Shown piece by piece: positions 1 to 6,570 of a stretch of DNA of 11,965 bases (within the stretch, counting starts at the first letter, position 1; each line of letters opens with the position of its first letter). The stretch covers positions 1-11,965 of the forward strand of contig CAMLOU010000127.1 of NCBI GenBank assembly GCA_946481735.1. Reading direction: 5' to 3'. The translations under genes and the position numbers were made by a program. The notes under the pieces are model-generated. The model did not search any database, was not told the origin of the DNA, and saw only the letters and a list, made by a program, of their open reading frames with translations. The DNA comes from an uncultured Cellvibrio sp. GTDB taxonomy: Bacteria > Pseudomonadota > Gammaproteobacteria > Pseudomonadales > Cellvibrionaceae.

Positions 1-833
1 TCGCGCTTGTCGAACAAGCCAAAGGTCAAGCGGCTGATCCAGGAGCGCTCGTCGCTGCCATAGCGAAAGCGGTCATTGAACTGGCCATTACTGTCGAGCA
101 CGGGATGGTTGGGATAGTTGGTGCGCAAAATGGCGAGCATCTGCTCGGCAGCGTCTTCCATCTTTAATTCTTTATAGCCTTGTACCATCACAGCCAGGGC
201 GTCGGGAATGGCCGGTGTGCGCGGGTAATTCTCCAGGACATAACGGCCACGGGCTGTGGCAGCAAGGTAAGCGCCACGCTTGAAGTAATAGTTAGCCACG
301 TGGATCTCATAGCGGGCCAGCAGGTTACGCAGGTAAAGCATGCGTTTCTTAGCATCGGCAGCGTAGGCACTGTCGGGATAGCGATTCAGTAACTGGGAAA
401 AATTAGCCAGGGATTCGCGTGCAGCACCCGGGTCGCGCATGGTCAGGTCGGTGGGCAGCACCCGCTCGAACATCCCTTTGTCTTTAGTGAACGAGCTTAG
501 TCCCATCATGTAGTAGGCGTAGTCCACATTCCGGTGCTGGGGATGCAGGCGGATAAAGCGGTTGGCCGTAGCAATGGCTGCGTCCGGGTCATTGGACATA
601 TAGTAGGCGTAGATCAATTCCAACTGGGCCTGTTCGGCATAGGTACCAAAAGGAAAGTTTTCTTCAAGGGTCTGCAAGTTTTTAATCGCGGTTTCCCACT
701 GGCTGCGATTCAGCTGGGTAGTGGCCGCATTATAGAGATCCGCCTCCGTGGTGTACTCGGGCTCTTTAGGGGTGCTGGAGCAGGCTGTCAGCAAGATCAG
801 GGCGCTGAGTAGCAGGAAGTGCATAACACGCAT
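1..833 (-). CDS. bamD: BamD, outer-membrane protein assembly lipoprotein (partial, 3' end outside window)
   Basis: Essential lipoprotein of the BAM complex, which inserts beta-barrel proteins into the outer membrane; it acts on the periplasmic face and binds BamA. The reading frame starts with ATG at 833 and stays open to the window edge, giving 277 codons. Residues 1-17 form a lipoprotein signal peptide ending in the lipobox LTAC, with the lipidated Cys at residue 18 followed by SS. Residues ~29-110 and ~165-245 look like tetratricopeptide-type helical pairs (for example QWETAIKNLQTLEENFP and YYFKRGAYLAATARGRYVLENYP), typical of BamD/ComL. The visible part is already longer than E. coli BamD (about 245 aa), so this is a longer version of the kind found in pseudomonads. 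The Shine-Dalgarno is weak; an in-frame ATG at codon 4 is an alternative start. It is divergent from rluD, an arrangement conserved in Pseudomonas. Confidence 0.95.
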   Translation of the reverse strand, partial: MRVMHFLLLSALILLTACSSTPKEPEYTTEADLYNAATTQLNRSQWETAIKNLQTLEENFPFGTYAEQAQLELIYAYYMSNDPDAAIATANRFIRLHPQHRNVDYAYYMMGLSSFTKDKGMFERVLPTDLTMRDPGAARESLANFSQLLNRYPDSAYAADAKKRMLYLRNLLARYEIHVANYYFKRGAYLAATARGRYVLENYPRTPAIPDALAVMVQGYKELKMEDAAEQMLAILRTNYPNHPVLDSNGQFNDRFRYGSDERSWISRLTFGLFDKR

Positions 834-1037
834 AGTGGTTTAAACTCGCATCTTGTTTCAGGAAAGTGCCGCCGTTGACTGGCGGCGGGTATTTAAACAC
901 AGAGCTTGCCGATACCAAAGTGGCAATCACCGTTCTGTGTTGCTGGTCCTCATGAGTGGTTTTTATTCCGGCTCCAGCTTTTGGATCGCTCATGGTGTAA
1001 GCTGGGCGACTTTTTTAGTCAGAGGTTTTGCTACGCA
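834..1037. promoter_or_regulatory. bamD/rluD divergent intergenic region
   Basis: This 204-bp gap must hold the promoters of both bamD (leftward) and rluD (rightward), but I find no convincing -35/-10 pair for either. It contains a perfect 6-bp GC stem, GCCGCC (868-873) and GGCGGC (881-886), with a 7-nt loop that would fall in the bamD 5' leader. The sequence TTTAAAC occurs twice (839-845 and 892-898), the first copy inside the palindrome GTTTAAAC at 838-845. TTGCC (906-910) and GGCAA (922-926) form a further weak inverted repeat. An in-frame upstream extension of rluD reaches back to 906, but the family alignment and the DNA character here argue that it is not coding. Confidence 0.4.
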
Positions 1038-2000
1038 ATGAAAGAAGTGCTTGAACACAGCGCCCAGGTTCCGCTCACAATGGGCGGCATGCGGTTCGAC
1101 CAAGTGGCCTCGGAGTTGTTCCCCGATTTCTCCCGCTCGCGCTTGCAGACCTGGATTCGCGATGGCCATTTGACGCTGGATGGGCGCGTTGCCAAACCCA
1201 AAGACAAGCTCATCGGCGGCGAGCACCTTGAATTACGGGCTGAACTGGAAGCGCAGGGCACCTGGGAGCCGGAGGCCATCGACCTCAATGTTGTCTATGA
1301 AGACGACCACCTGATGGTGATCAACAAGCCGGCAGGCCTGGTGGTTCATCCCGCCGCCGGTAATCAGACGGGCACCTTGTTGAATGCTTTGCTTAATCAT
1401 TGCCCGGATCTTATCAATGTACCCCGTGCCGGTATCGTGCATCGTCTGGATAAAGAAACCACCGGCCTGATGGTAGTCGCCAAAACCTTGCAGGCCCACG
1501 CCGATCTTGTTGAGCAACTGGCAGATCGAACCGTCAGTCGGGAGTACGAAGCGGTAGCCGTGGGTGCGATGACGGGCGGTGGCACAGTTGATGCGCCCAT
1601 GGGGCGCCATCCAACCCAGCGCAAATTGATGGCTGTGCTGAGTCATGGCGGTAAGCGGGCGGTCACTCACTATCGGGTACTGACTCGTTTCCCTCACCAC
1701 ACCCATATCCGGGTGCGCCTGGAGACGGGCCGCACCCACCAGATTCGCGTCCATATGGCGCACATCCAGTTTCCGCTGGTGGGCGATGCAACCTATGGTC
1801 GGCGTTTCAAGATTCCCAAGGGCGCTAATGATCACCTGATCAATGTGCTGAAACACTTCCCCCGCCAGGCTTTGCATGCAGCGACCTTGGGTCTGGAGCA
1901 TCCGGACACCGGTGACTATTGCGAATGGTCCAGTCCATTGCCGGATGATTTCCAGCAACTGCTGGATGCGCTCAAGCATGGATATAACGACGAAGACTGA
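1038..2000 (+). CDS. rluD: RluD, 23S rRNA pseudouridine synthase (1911/1915/1917)
   Basis: Isomerises uridines in helix 69 of 23S rRNA to pseudouridine, a late step of 50S maturation. The protein is 320 aa from the chosen ATG, close to E. coli RluD (326 aa). An N-terminal S4 RNA-binding domain covers about residues 18-65 (RSRLQTWIRDGHLTLDG). The RluA-family catalytic domain follows, with the signature GIVHRLDKETTGLMV and the nucleophilic Asp at residue 138. Further family motifs are VINKPAGLVVHPAAG near residues 95-109 and LETGRTHQIRVHMAH near 231-245. The frame is open upstream to 906, but those 44 residues have no family counterpart, and AGAGG at 1021-1025 precedes ATG 1038, though with rather long spacing. 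RluD is told apart from other RluA-family enzymes by the S4 domain, length and neighbours. pgeF starts 9 nt downstream, so the two are probably co-transcribed. Confidence 0.95.
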   Translation: MKEVLEHSAQVPLTMGGMRFDQVASELFPDFSRSRLQTWIRDGHLTLDGRVAKPKDKLIGGEHLELRAELEAQGTWEPEAIDLNVVYEDDHLMVINKPAGLVVHPAAGNQTGTLLNALLNHCPDLINVPRAGIVHRLDKETTGLMVVAKTLQAHADLVEQLADRTVSREYEAVAVGAMTGGGTVDAPMGRHPTQRKLMAVLSHGGKRAVTHYRVLTRFPHHTHIRVRLETGRTHQIRVHMAHIQFPLVGDATYGRRFKIPKGANDHLINVLKHFPRQALHAATLGLEHPDTGDYCEWSSPLPDDFQQLLDALKHGYNDED

Positions 2001-2009
2001 GGCAACCGG

Positions 2010-2777
2010 ATGACGAGCAGTGGGAGTTATCTCAGGTTGAACTGGCCCTTGCCGCCCACCGTGCGCGCGTGCATCACCACCCGCCGGGGTGGTGTCAGCC
2101 AGGCACCTTATGAGAGTAATAACCTTGCGCTTCACGTGGGCGATGTACCCGCTGCGGTAACGGCTAACCGTCAGCATCTGTGTGAATCCCTCGGGTTGAA
2201 AAAGACACCGCAATGGCTGGAACAAGTCCATGGCGTCAAAGTGGTCATGGCCCAAGCGGATGGTCAGGTAAAAACGGCCGATGCCTGCTACACCTCCGAA
2301 CCGGGTTTGGCTTGTGTCGTCATGACCGCTGACTGTCTGCCGATTCTGGTCTGTGACCGACAGGGCACCCAGGTTGCTGCGATCCATGCCGGGTGGCGCA
2401 GTTTGGCCAAAGGCATCATCGCGCGCACCCTGCAAAAATTTAACGGTCCCGGTTCACAGCTCATGGCATATCTCGGTCCAGCCATCTCCCAGCCGCATTT
2501 TGAAGTCGGGATCGAAGTGCTTGAGGCATTCTTCAAGATGGCCCGCAACGCCCAGCACAGTGACGACATTGCCCAGGCGTTTAAACCCGGTCTGCGCCCA
2601 TTGCACTTTTATGCCGATATCTACGCCTTGGCACGCGCTGAACTCAACGCTCTGGGCGTGAGTGCTATCTACGGTGGCGACTATTGCACCTACGCCGATA
2701 GCGATCGTTTTTTTTCCTATCGCCGTGATAAAACCACAGGCCGAATGGCGAGCCTGATCTGGTTATCTCACGACTAA
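2010..2777 (+). CDS. pgeF: PgeF (YfiH), peptidoglycan editing factor / multicopper-type polyphenol oxidase family
   Basis: Member of the YfiH/LACC1 family (former DUF152). In E. coli the protein clears cytoplasmic peptidoglycan precursors carrying L-Ser in place of L-Ala; homologues show laccase-like or purine nucleoside activity in vitro. The 255-aa length is normal. The three zinc/catalytic-site residues are visible as His74 (EQVHG), Cys109 (TADCLP) and His126 (AAIHAGWR), and the N-terminal TTRRGGVS motif and the C-terminal CTYADSDRFFSYRRD block are also present. The Shine-Dalgarno TGAGG (1998-2002) overlaps the rluD stop codon and sits 7 nt before the ATG, which fixes the start and implies translational coupling with rluD. 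The rluD-pgeF-clpB order is conserved in pseudomonads. Confidence 0.93.
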   Translation: MTSSGSYLRLNWPLPPTVRACITTRRGGVSQAPYESNNLALHVGDVPAAVTANRQHLCESLGLKKTPQWLEQVHGVKVVMAQADGQVKTADACYTSEPGLACVVMTADCLPILVCDRQGTQVAAIHAGWRSLAKGIIARTLQKFNGPGSQLMAYLGPAISQPHFEVGIEVLEAFFKMARNAQHSDDIAQAFKPGLRPLHFYADIYALARAELNALGVSAIYGGDYCTYADSDRFFSYRRDKTTGRMASLIWLSHD

Positions 2778-2858
2778 CCTAACCACTCCTAAAGCGTCTT
2801 CTGCTTCGTTGATATACCGCAAGGACGTTACGGTCACGGTCCGACATCATGCACCTTG

Positions 2859-2886
2859 CTTGATTTCACTCGTGGTGTCCCCATTT
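2859..2886 (+). promoter_or_regulatory. Sigma-32 (RpoH) heat-shock promoter of clpB
   Basis: A -35 element CTTGATT (2859-2865) is separated by 13 nt from a -10 element CCCCATTT (2879-2886). This matches the RpoH consensus (CTTGAAA, 13-14 nt, CCCCATnT) nearly perfectly. It lies 40 nt before the clpB start codon, within the 148-bp pgeF-clpB gap, so clpB can be induced independently of rluD-pgeF. No intrinsic terminator is visible between pgeF and clpB, so basal read-through from upstream is also possible. Confidence 0.85.
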
Positions 2887-2925
2887 TGAAGTCATTCTTT
2901 CCTGACTTATTCATCCGAGGTAAGC

Positions 2926-5607
2926 ATGCGTATTGATCGCCTGACCAACCAACTACAAACAGCTTTATCTGATGCGCAATCCTTGGCCATCGGCCGCGAC
3001 CACAGCCAACTGGAACCGCTGCATGTGCTCCAGGCAATGCTGGATCAACAAGGGGCAGGTACGGTGCGCCTCTTGCTTAGCCAGGCGGGGTTCGACGTCG
3101 CGGGTTTGCGAAATGCTTTGCTTAAAACACTAGAGCAATTACCGCGGATCAAGAACCCTACCGGGGACGTCAACATGTCCCAGGAATTGGTGCGTCTGTT
3201 GAATCTGGCGGATCGCCGTGCGCAAAAGGCCGGGGATAAATTCATCTCCAGTGAAGCGGTTTTGCTGGCGGCGATGGACGACGGCGACAGCCAGATCGGT
3301 AAGTTGTTGAAGGAGTTTGGCAATACGCAACGGCTTGAGCAGGCCGTGGCCAAGGTGCGGGGTGGCGAAACGGTAGATGATCCGGAATCTGAAGGCAACC
3401 GGCAGGCGCTGGAGAAATATACGGTAGATTTAACCGCGCGCGCCGAGGCCGGGAAGCTGGACCCAGTGATCGGTCGCGATGACGAAATTCGTCGTACGAT
3501 TCAAGTGTTGCAGCGTCGCACCAAAAATAATCCGGTCTTGATCGGTGAGCCGGGTGTGGGCAAAACGGCAATCGTGGAAGGTCTGGCCCAGCGCATCATC
3601 AATGGAGAGGTGCCGGAAGGCTTAAAGAATAAACGTTTGCTTTCCCTGGATTTGGGGGGACTCTTGGCTGGAGCCAAATTTCGCGGTGAGTTTGAAGAGC
3701 GCCTAAAATCGGTCATCAACGAACTCAGTAAACAGGAAGGGCGGGTGATTCTGTTTATTGATGAATTGCATACCATGGTGGGTGCCGGTAAAGCGGAGGG
3801 CGCGATGGACGCGGGCAATATGCTTAAGCCGGCTCTGGCGCGCGGTGAATTGCACTGCGTCGGGGCGACTACTCTGGATGAATACCGGAAATTTATCGAG
3901 AAAGACGCAGCACTTGAACGCCGTTTCCAAAAGGTGTTGGTCGACGAACCCAACGAGGCGGATACCATTGCTATCCTGCGCGGATTGAAGGAGCGTTACG
4001 AAGTTCACCACGGCGTCGACATCACCGACTCGGCGATTATTGCTGCCGCAAAATTGTCTCAGCGTTATATCACGGATCGTCAGTTGCCTGACAAAGCTAT
4101 CGATTTGATTGACGAAGCCGCCAGTCGTATCCGTATGGAGATTGACTCCAAGCCCGAAGAGCTGGACCGCCTTGAACGCCGCTTGATTCAATTGAAGATT
4201 GAGCGTGAAGCGGTGAAGAAGGACGAAGACGAAGCCAGCAAAAAACGCCTGGAAAAGATTGATCAGGATATCGCGAAATTCGAACGCGAGTATGCGCATC
4301 TTGAGGAGATCTGGCGCACTGAAAAAGCGGCGTTGCAAGGTTCTCATGAAATTAAAAGCCATTTGGAGCAGGCCCGCCTGGATCTGGAATCGGCGCGCCG
4401 TGCAGGTGACCTTGCGCGTATGTCTGAGTTGCAGTACGGCATTATTCCGCAACTGGAAAAACAATTGGACATGGCCAGCCAAGCCGAGATGATGGAGATG
4501 AAGTTACTGCGCAATAAAGTCACGGAAGAAGAAATTGCCGAAGTGGTTTCCAAGTGGACCGGTATTCCAGTGTCCAAGATGCTCGAAGGCGAGCGGGAAA
4601 AATTGTTGCGCATGGAAGACGCCTTGCATAAACGTGTGATCGGCCAGCACGAGGCGGTTGTTGCTGTCGCGAATGCGGTACGCCGCTCGCGTGCAGGACT
4701 TTCCGATGCGAATCGACCCAATGGGTCGTTCTTGTTCCTCGGCCCGACCGGCGTGGGTAAAACGGAACTGTGTAAATCCCTGGCAGAATTTTTATTTGAC
4801 ACCTCGGATGCCATGGTACGTATTGATATGTCCGAGTTTATGGAAAAGCATTCCGTCGCTCGCTTGATCGGTGCACCCCCCGGTTATGTGGGTTATGAAG
4901 AGGGTGGTTATCTCACCGAAGCTGTGCGGCGCAAACCCTACTCGGTGTTGTTGCTGGATGAAGTTGAAAAGGCGCACCCGGATGTCTTCAATATTTTGCT
5001 TCAGGTATTGGAAGACGGTCGTTTGACCGACGGCCAGGGCAGGACGGTGGATTTCCGCAATACGGTTATCGTTATGACATCAAACCTAGGTTCAGATCGC
5101 ATCCAGGAGCTGGCCGAGGATAAATCCTTTGACACAGTGAGCTTTGACGGTCTGGTCAATGATGATGCCAACAATTCCATCAACAACGAAAATCGTTACA
5201 ACGCGATGAAGGATGCCGTGATGGAGGTTGTTACCGGACATTTCCGTCCCGAGTTTATTAACCGGATTGATGAAGTGGTTGTGTTCCACCCGCTGGGGCG
5301 CGAGCAGATTCGCGGTATTGCCGATATCCAGTTGGACCTGTTGCGCAAACGTTTGGCTGAGCGCGACTTGAGTCTGGATCTGGATGACGAGGTGATGGAT
5401 AAATTAGCGAAGGCGGGTTTTGATCCGGTATATGGTGCGCGTCCACTAAAGCGGGCCATCCAGCAGCAGGTTGAAAACCCCTTGGCTCAGGAAATACTTG
5501 CAGGCAAATTCATGCCAGGGGACACGATCTTTGCGGGATTAAAAGGCGATAAGCTGGTTTTTTCCCGCAGTAAAGCGGAATTGCTCGGCGAGAAACGGAT
5601 GCATTAA
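2926..5607 (+). CDS. clpB: ClpB, AAA+ protein disaggregase
   Basis: Cytoplasmic hexameric chaperone that extracts polypeptides from aggregates with DnaK/DnaJ/GrpE. The 893-aa protein has all ClpB parts: an N-domain (1-~145); NBD1 with Walker A GEPGVGKT (207-214), pore-loop aromatic Phe252, Walker B with Asp279/Glu280 and arginine fingers Arg332/333; a long coiled-coil middle domain (~410-530); and NBD2 with Walker A GPTGVGKT (606-613), pore-loop Tyr654, Walker B Glu679, sensor-1 Asn720, arginine finger Arg780 and sensor-2 GAR (837-839). The coiled-coil middle domain distinguishes it from ClpA. Up to residue ~723 numbering runs one ahead of E. coli ClpB (857 aa); after that it runs about 24 ahead, so about 23 Asp/Asn-rich residues are inserted between sensor 1 and the arginine finger. 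The C-terminus is also about a dozen residues longer. GAGG (2917-2920) lies 5 nt before the ATG. Expression is from the sigma-32 promoter at 2859-2886. Confidence 0.98.
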   Translation: MRIDRLTNQLQTALSDAQSLAIGRDHSQLEPLHVLQAMLDQQGAGTVRLLLSQAGFDVAGLRNALLKTLEQLPRIKNPTGDVNMSQELVRLLNLADRRAQKAGDKFISSEAVLLAAMDDGDSQIGKLLKEFGNTQRLEQAVAKVRGGETVDDPESEGNRQALEKYTVDLTARAEAGKLDPVIGRDDEIRRTIQVLQRRTKNNPVLIGEPGVGKTAIVEGLAQRIINGEVPEGLKNKRLLSLDLGGLLAGAKFRGEFEERLKSVINELSKQEGRVILFIDELHTMVGAGKAEGAMDAGNMLKPALARGELHCVGATTLDEYRKFIEKDAALERRFQKVLVDEPNEADTIAILRGLKERYEVHHGVDITDSAIIAAAKLSQRYITDRQLPDKAIDLIDEAASRIRMEIDSKPEELDRLERRLIQLKIEREAVKKDEDEASKKRLEKIDQDIAKFEREYAHLEEIWRTEKAALQGSHEIKSHLEQARLDLESARRAGDLARMSELQYGIIPQLEKQLDMASQAEMMEMKLLRNKVTEEEIAEVVSKWTGIPVSKMLEGEREKLLRMEDALHKRVIGQHEAVVAVANAVRRSRAGLSDANRPNGSFLFLGPTGVGKTELCKSLAEFLFDTSDAMVRIDMSEFMEKHSVARLIGAPPGYVGYEEGGYLTEAVRRKPYSVLLLDEVEKAHPDVFNILLQVLEDGRLTDGQGRTVDFRNTVIVMTSNLGSDRIQELAEDKSFDTVSFDGLVNDDANNSINNENRYNAMKDAVMEVVTGHFRPEFINRIDEVVVFHPLGREQIRGIADIQLDLLRKRLAERDLSLDLDDEVMDKLAKAGFDPVYGARPLKRAIQQQVENPLAQEILAGKFMPGDTIFAGLKGDKLVFSRSKAELLGEKRMH

Positions 5608-5611
5608 TAGC

Positions 5612-5639
5612 AAAAAGGCCATCTTCAGATGGCCTTTTT
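5612..5639. terminator. Bidirectional intrinsic terminator, clpB / DUF4124 gene
   Basis: A perfect 12-bp stem, AAAAAGGCCATC (5612-5623) and GATGGCCTTTTT (5628-5639), closes a TTCA loop. It starts 4 nt after the clpB stop codon and lies 17 nt beyond the stop of the convergent DUF4124 gene. Because the A and T tracts flank the GC core symmetrically, it can terminate transcription from both sides. Confidence 0.95.
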
Positions 5640-5656
5640 CAGTTCAGGGCGCGGTA

Positions 5657-6088
5657 TTAACAGCTTTCATCTATAGCTTGTTGGGTCGACCGTATACGCT
5701 CCTGTTGCTCCTCCGGCGTCAGATAGTGGAACGAACCATCTTCCCCCTTGACCTTGACGCGTCCGAAATTTTGCAACGTCTCCATGTTCTTGCGCGCAGC
5801 GGCGCAACGGGTGGGATCTTTTAGCGCTCGGGCTACGTCTTCTTCAGCCTGTTGTTGGGCGGCCGCCGTAGCGTCCGTGTTATTTGCGGGCGTTGCCGAT
5901 TCGTAATTGACCGGTTCGCTGTGGCCGGTTTTCGGCTTGATAACTTCAGTCTGCGTATTTTTGGGTGGGTGCTCACTGAAGTGTGTAACACCATTTTCAT
6001 CAACCCATTTATAGACTTTGGCGGCAAATACGTGGCTCGCCAGGGTCAGGCTAACCATACAAAGAGCGAAGACAAACAAACGTTTCAT
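5657..6088 (-). CDS. Small exported DUF4124-domain protein
   Basis: A 143-aa protein of unknown function. Residues 1-22 form a classical Sec signal peptide: KR, then a hydrophobic stretch, ending SHVFA before AKVYKW. The mature N-terminus, YKWVDENGVTHFSEHPP (about residues 26-42), is the DUF4124 signature, a small beta-rich domain common in gammaproteobacterial secreted proteins and often attached to other domains. It is followed by a low-complexity Thr/Ala/Asn/Gln stretch (~55-85) and a charged, probably helical C-terminal part. The mature protein has only two cysteines, Cys95 and the terminal Cys143, which could form a disulfide in the periplasm. The gene is convergent with clpB and shares its terminator. 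A possible -10 (TATAGT on the minus strand, 6123-6128) lies upstream, without a good -35. No enzymatic role can be assigned. Confidence 0.85.
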   Translation of the reverse strand: MKRLFVFALCMVSLTLASHVFAAKVYKWVDENGVTHFSEHPPKNTQTEVIKPKTGHSEPVNYESATPANNTDATAAAQQQAEEDVARALKDPTRCAAARKNMETLQNFGRVKVKGEDGSFHYLTPEEQQERIRSTQQAIDESC

Positions 6089-6236
6089 GGATAAGACTCA
6101 TTGTTTTACGGGTAATGCATCAACTATAGCTGCTTATAGGCAAAGAGCGGAACAGGAAAGCTGGAAACTGTGACAGCTTGCCAGTCAAATACCGGCGGTG
6201 AAGGGGGCGGAATCAGGAAAATCTCCGCATCTTCCC

Positions 6237-6264
6237 TTGACTTTGGTGACTATCTTGCCAAAAT
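6237..6264 (+). promoter_or_regulatory. Candidate sigma-70 promoter for ilvIH
   Basis: TTGACT (6237-6242, 5 of 6 matches) and CAAAAT (6259-6264, 4 of 6) are 16 nt apart, and the -10 is preceded by TGC as in an extended -10. If used, it would give an ilvI leader of about 300 nt containing all the downstream hairpins. The -10 is weak, and a promoter closer to the gene cannot be excluded. Confidence 0.3.
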
Positions 6265-6456
6265 TGCCAGTTCGCAAGATGGCTTGTAGATCCAGTCGAT
6301 AACCTCGGCACCACAGTCTGCTTCCGGTAAGTCACCCGCTTATCGAACCATTCGCAATCGCGAAGGCGCGTCCACCGACGACGTCTGCCCTGCTGGCCAC
6401 CGCAATCGCTACCCGCGCGGGGGCAGGGGAATCTGGTTAATCACACTGTCGATGAT

Positions 6457-6497
6457 GCACAGGGCGACTCCCTTTTGGGGTAAAGTCGGGCCTGTGC
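6457..6497 (+). promoter_or_regulatory. Long composite hairpin in the ilvI leader
   Basis: Three nested stems form one structure: GCACAGG (6457-6463) with CCTGTGC (6491-6497), CGACT (6465-6469) with AGTCG (6484-6488), and CCC (6470-6472) with GGG (6477-6479) around a TTTT loop. The stems total 15 bp, interrupted only by a one-against-two internal loop (G6464 versus GG 6489-6490) and a four-base bulge (6480-6483). No U-tract follows, so this is not a terminator. A structured mRNA leader element is the most likely reading; a protein-binding dyad in DNA is the alternative. Confidence 0.55.
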
Positions 6498-6515
6498 GTT
6501 GCCATTTCTGTTATC

Positions 6516-6543
6516 GCGCAACTCTTACTCCTGTAACTTGCGC
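6516..6543 (+). promoter_or_regulatory. Second hairpin immediately upstream of the ilvI ribosome-binding site
   Basis: GCGCAA (6516-6521) pairs with TTGCGC (6538-6543), and inside it TTAC (6525-6528) pairs with GTAA (6533-6536) around a TCCT loop, with a 3-against-1 internal loop. A short T-tract (6552-6556) begins 8 nt beyond the stem, farther than in a normal intrinsic terminator. GTTGC at 6498-6502 could instead pair with GCAAC at 6518-6522, opening this stem, so two mutually exclusive folds are possible. Confidence 0.45.
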
Positions 6544-6557
6544 AATTTACGTTTTTA

Positions 6558-6563
6558 AAGGGG
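6558..6563 (+). promoter_or_regulatory. Ribosome-binding site deciding a GTG start for ilvI
   Basis: AAGGGG lies 7 nt before GTG 6571. The nearby ATG at 6577 would be 13 nt away, which is too far. The GTG start also gives the N-terminus MEMLSG, identical to the start of E. coli IlvI. Confidence 0.75.
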
Positions 6564-6570
6564 AATCAAA

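Larger units (their letters stand above)
6089..6570. other. 482-bp non-coding region upstream of ilvI, rich in inverted repeats
   Basis: No gene with family resemblance, tRNA or mobile-element remnant is visible on either strand. Several short inverted repeats occur: CTATA/TATAG (6124-6139), AAGCTG/CAGCTT (6158-6179), ATCTTGC/GCAAGAT (6252-6280), CGGTAAG/CTTATCG with one G-U (6325-6345), TTCGC/GCGAA (6351-6364), and the 10-bp palindrome CCCGCGCGGG (6412-6421). TTGCCA recurs at 6178, 6255 and 6264. Individually these are near chance expectation for a region this size. The two hairpins at 6457-6497 and 6516-6543 are stronger and are listed separately. The left end must also carry the DUF4124 promoter. 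Confidence 0.6.

Noticed and set aside
906..1037. A 44-codon N-terminal extension of RluD.
   Set aside because: It has no RluD-family counterpart; the protein from 1038 has normal length and an S4 domain at the expected distance.
1233..2435. A 400-codon open frame on the minus strand across rluD and pgeF.
   Set aside because: It lies wholly antisense to two well-supported genes, has no recognisable domain, and its composition (many His, Arg, Gln, Gly) is typical of a shadow frame.
3703..4482. A 259-codon minus-strand open frame inside clpB.
   Set aside because: It is antisense to conserved NBD1 and middle-domain codons of ClpB and resembles no known family.
6516..6556. Second ilvI leader hairpin plus T-tract as an intrinsic terminator (attenuator).
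   Set aside because: The T-run begins 8 nt after the stem and the stem has an unbalanced internal loop; too poor to call as a terminator, so it is listed only as a hairpin.
6089..6570. tRNA, small RNA gene or decayed mobile element in the long gap.
   Set aside because: No cloverleaf, no terminal repeats, no transposase fragments, and no intrinsic terminator that would end an sRNA.
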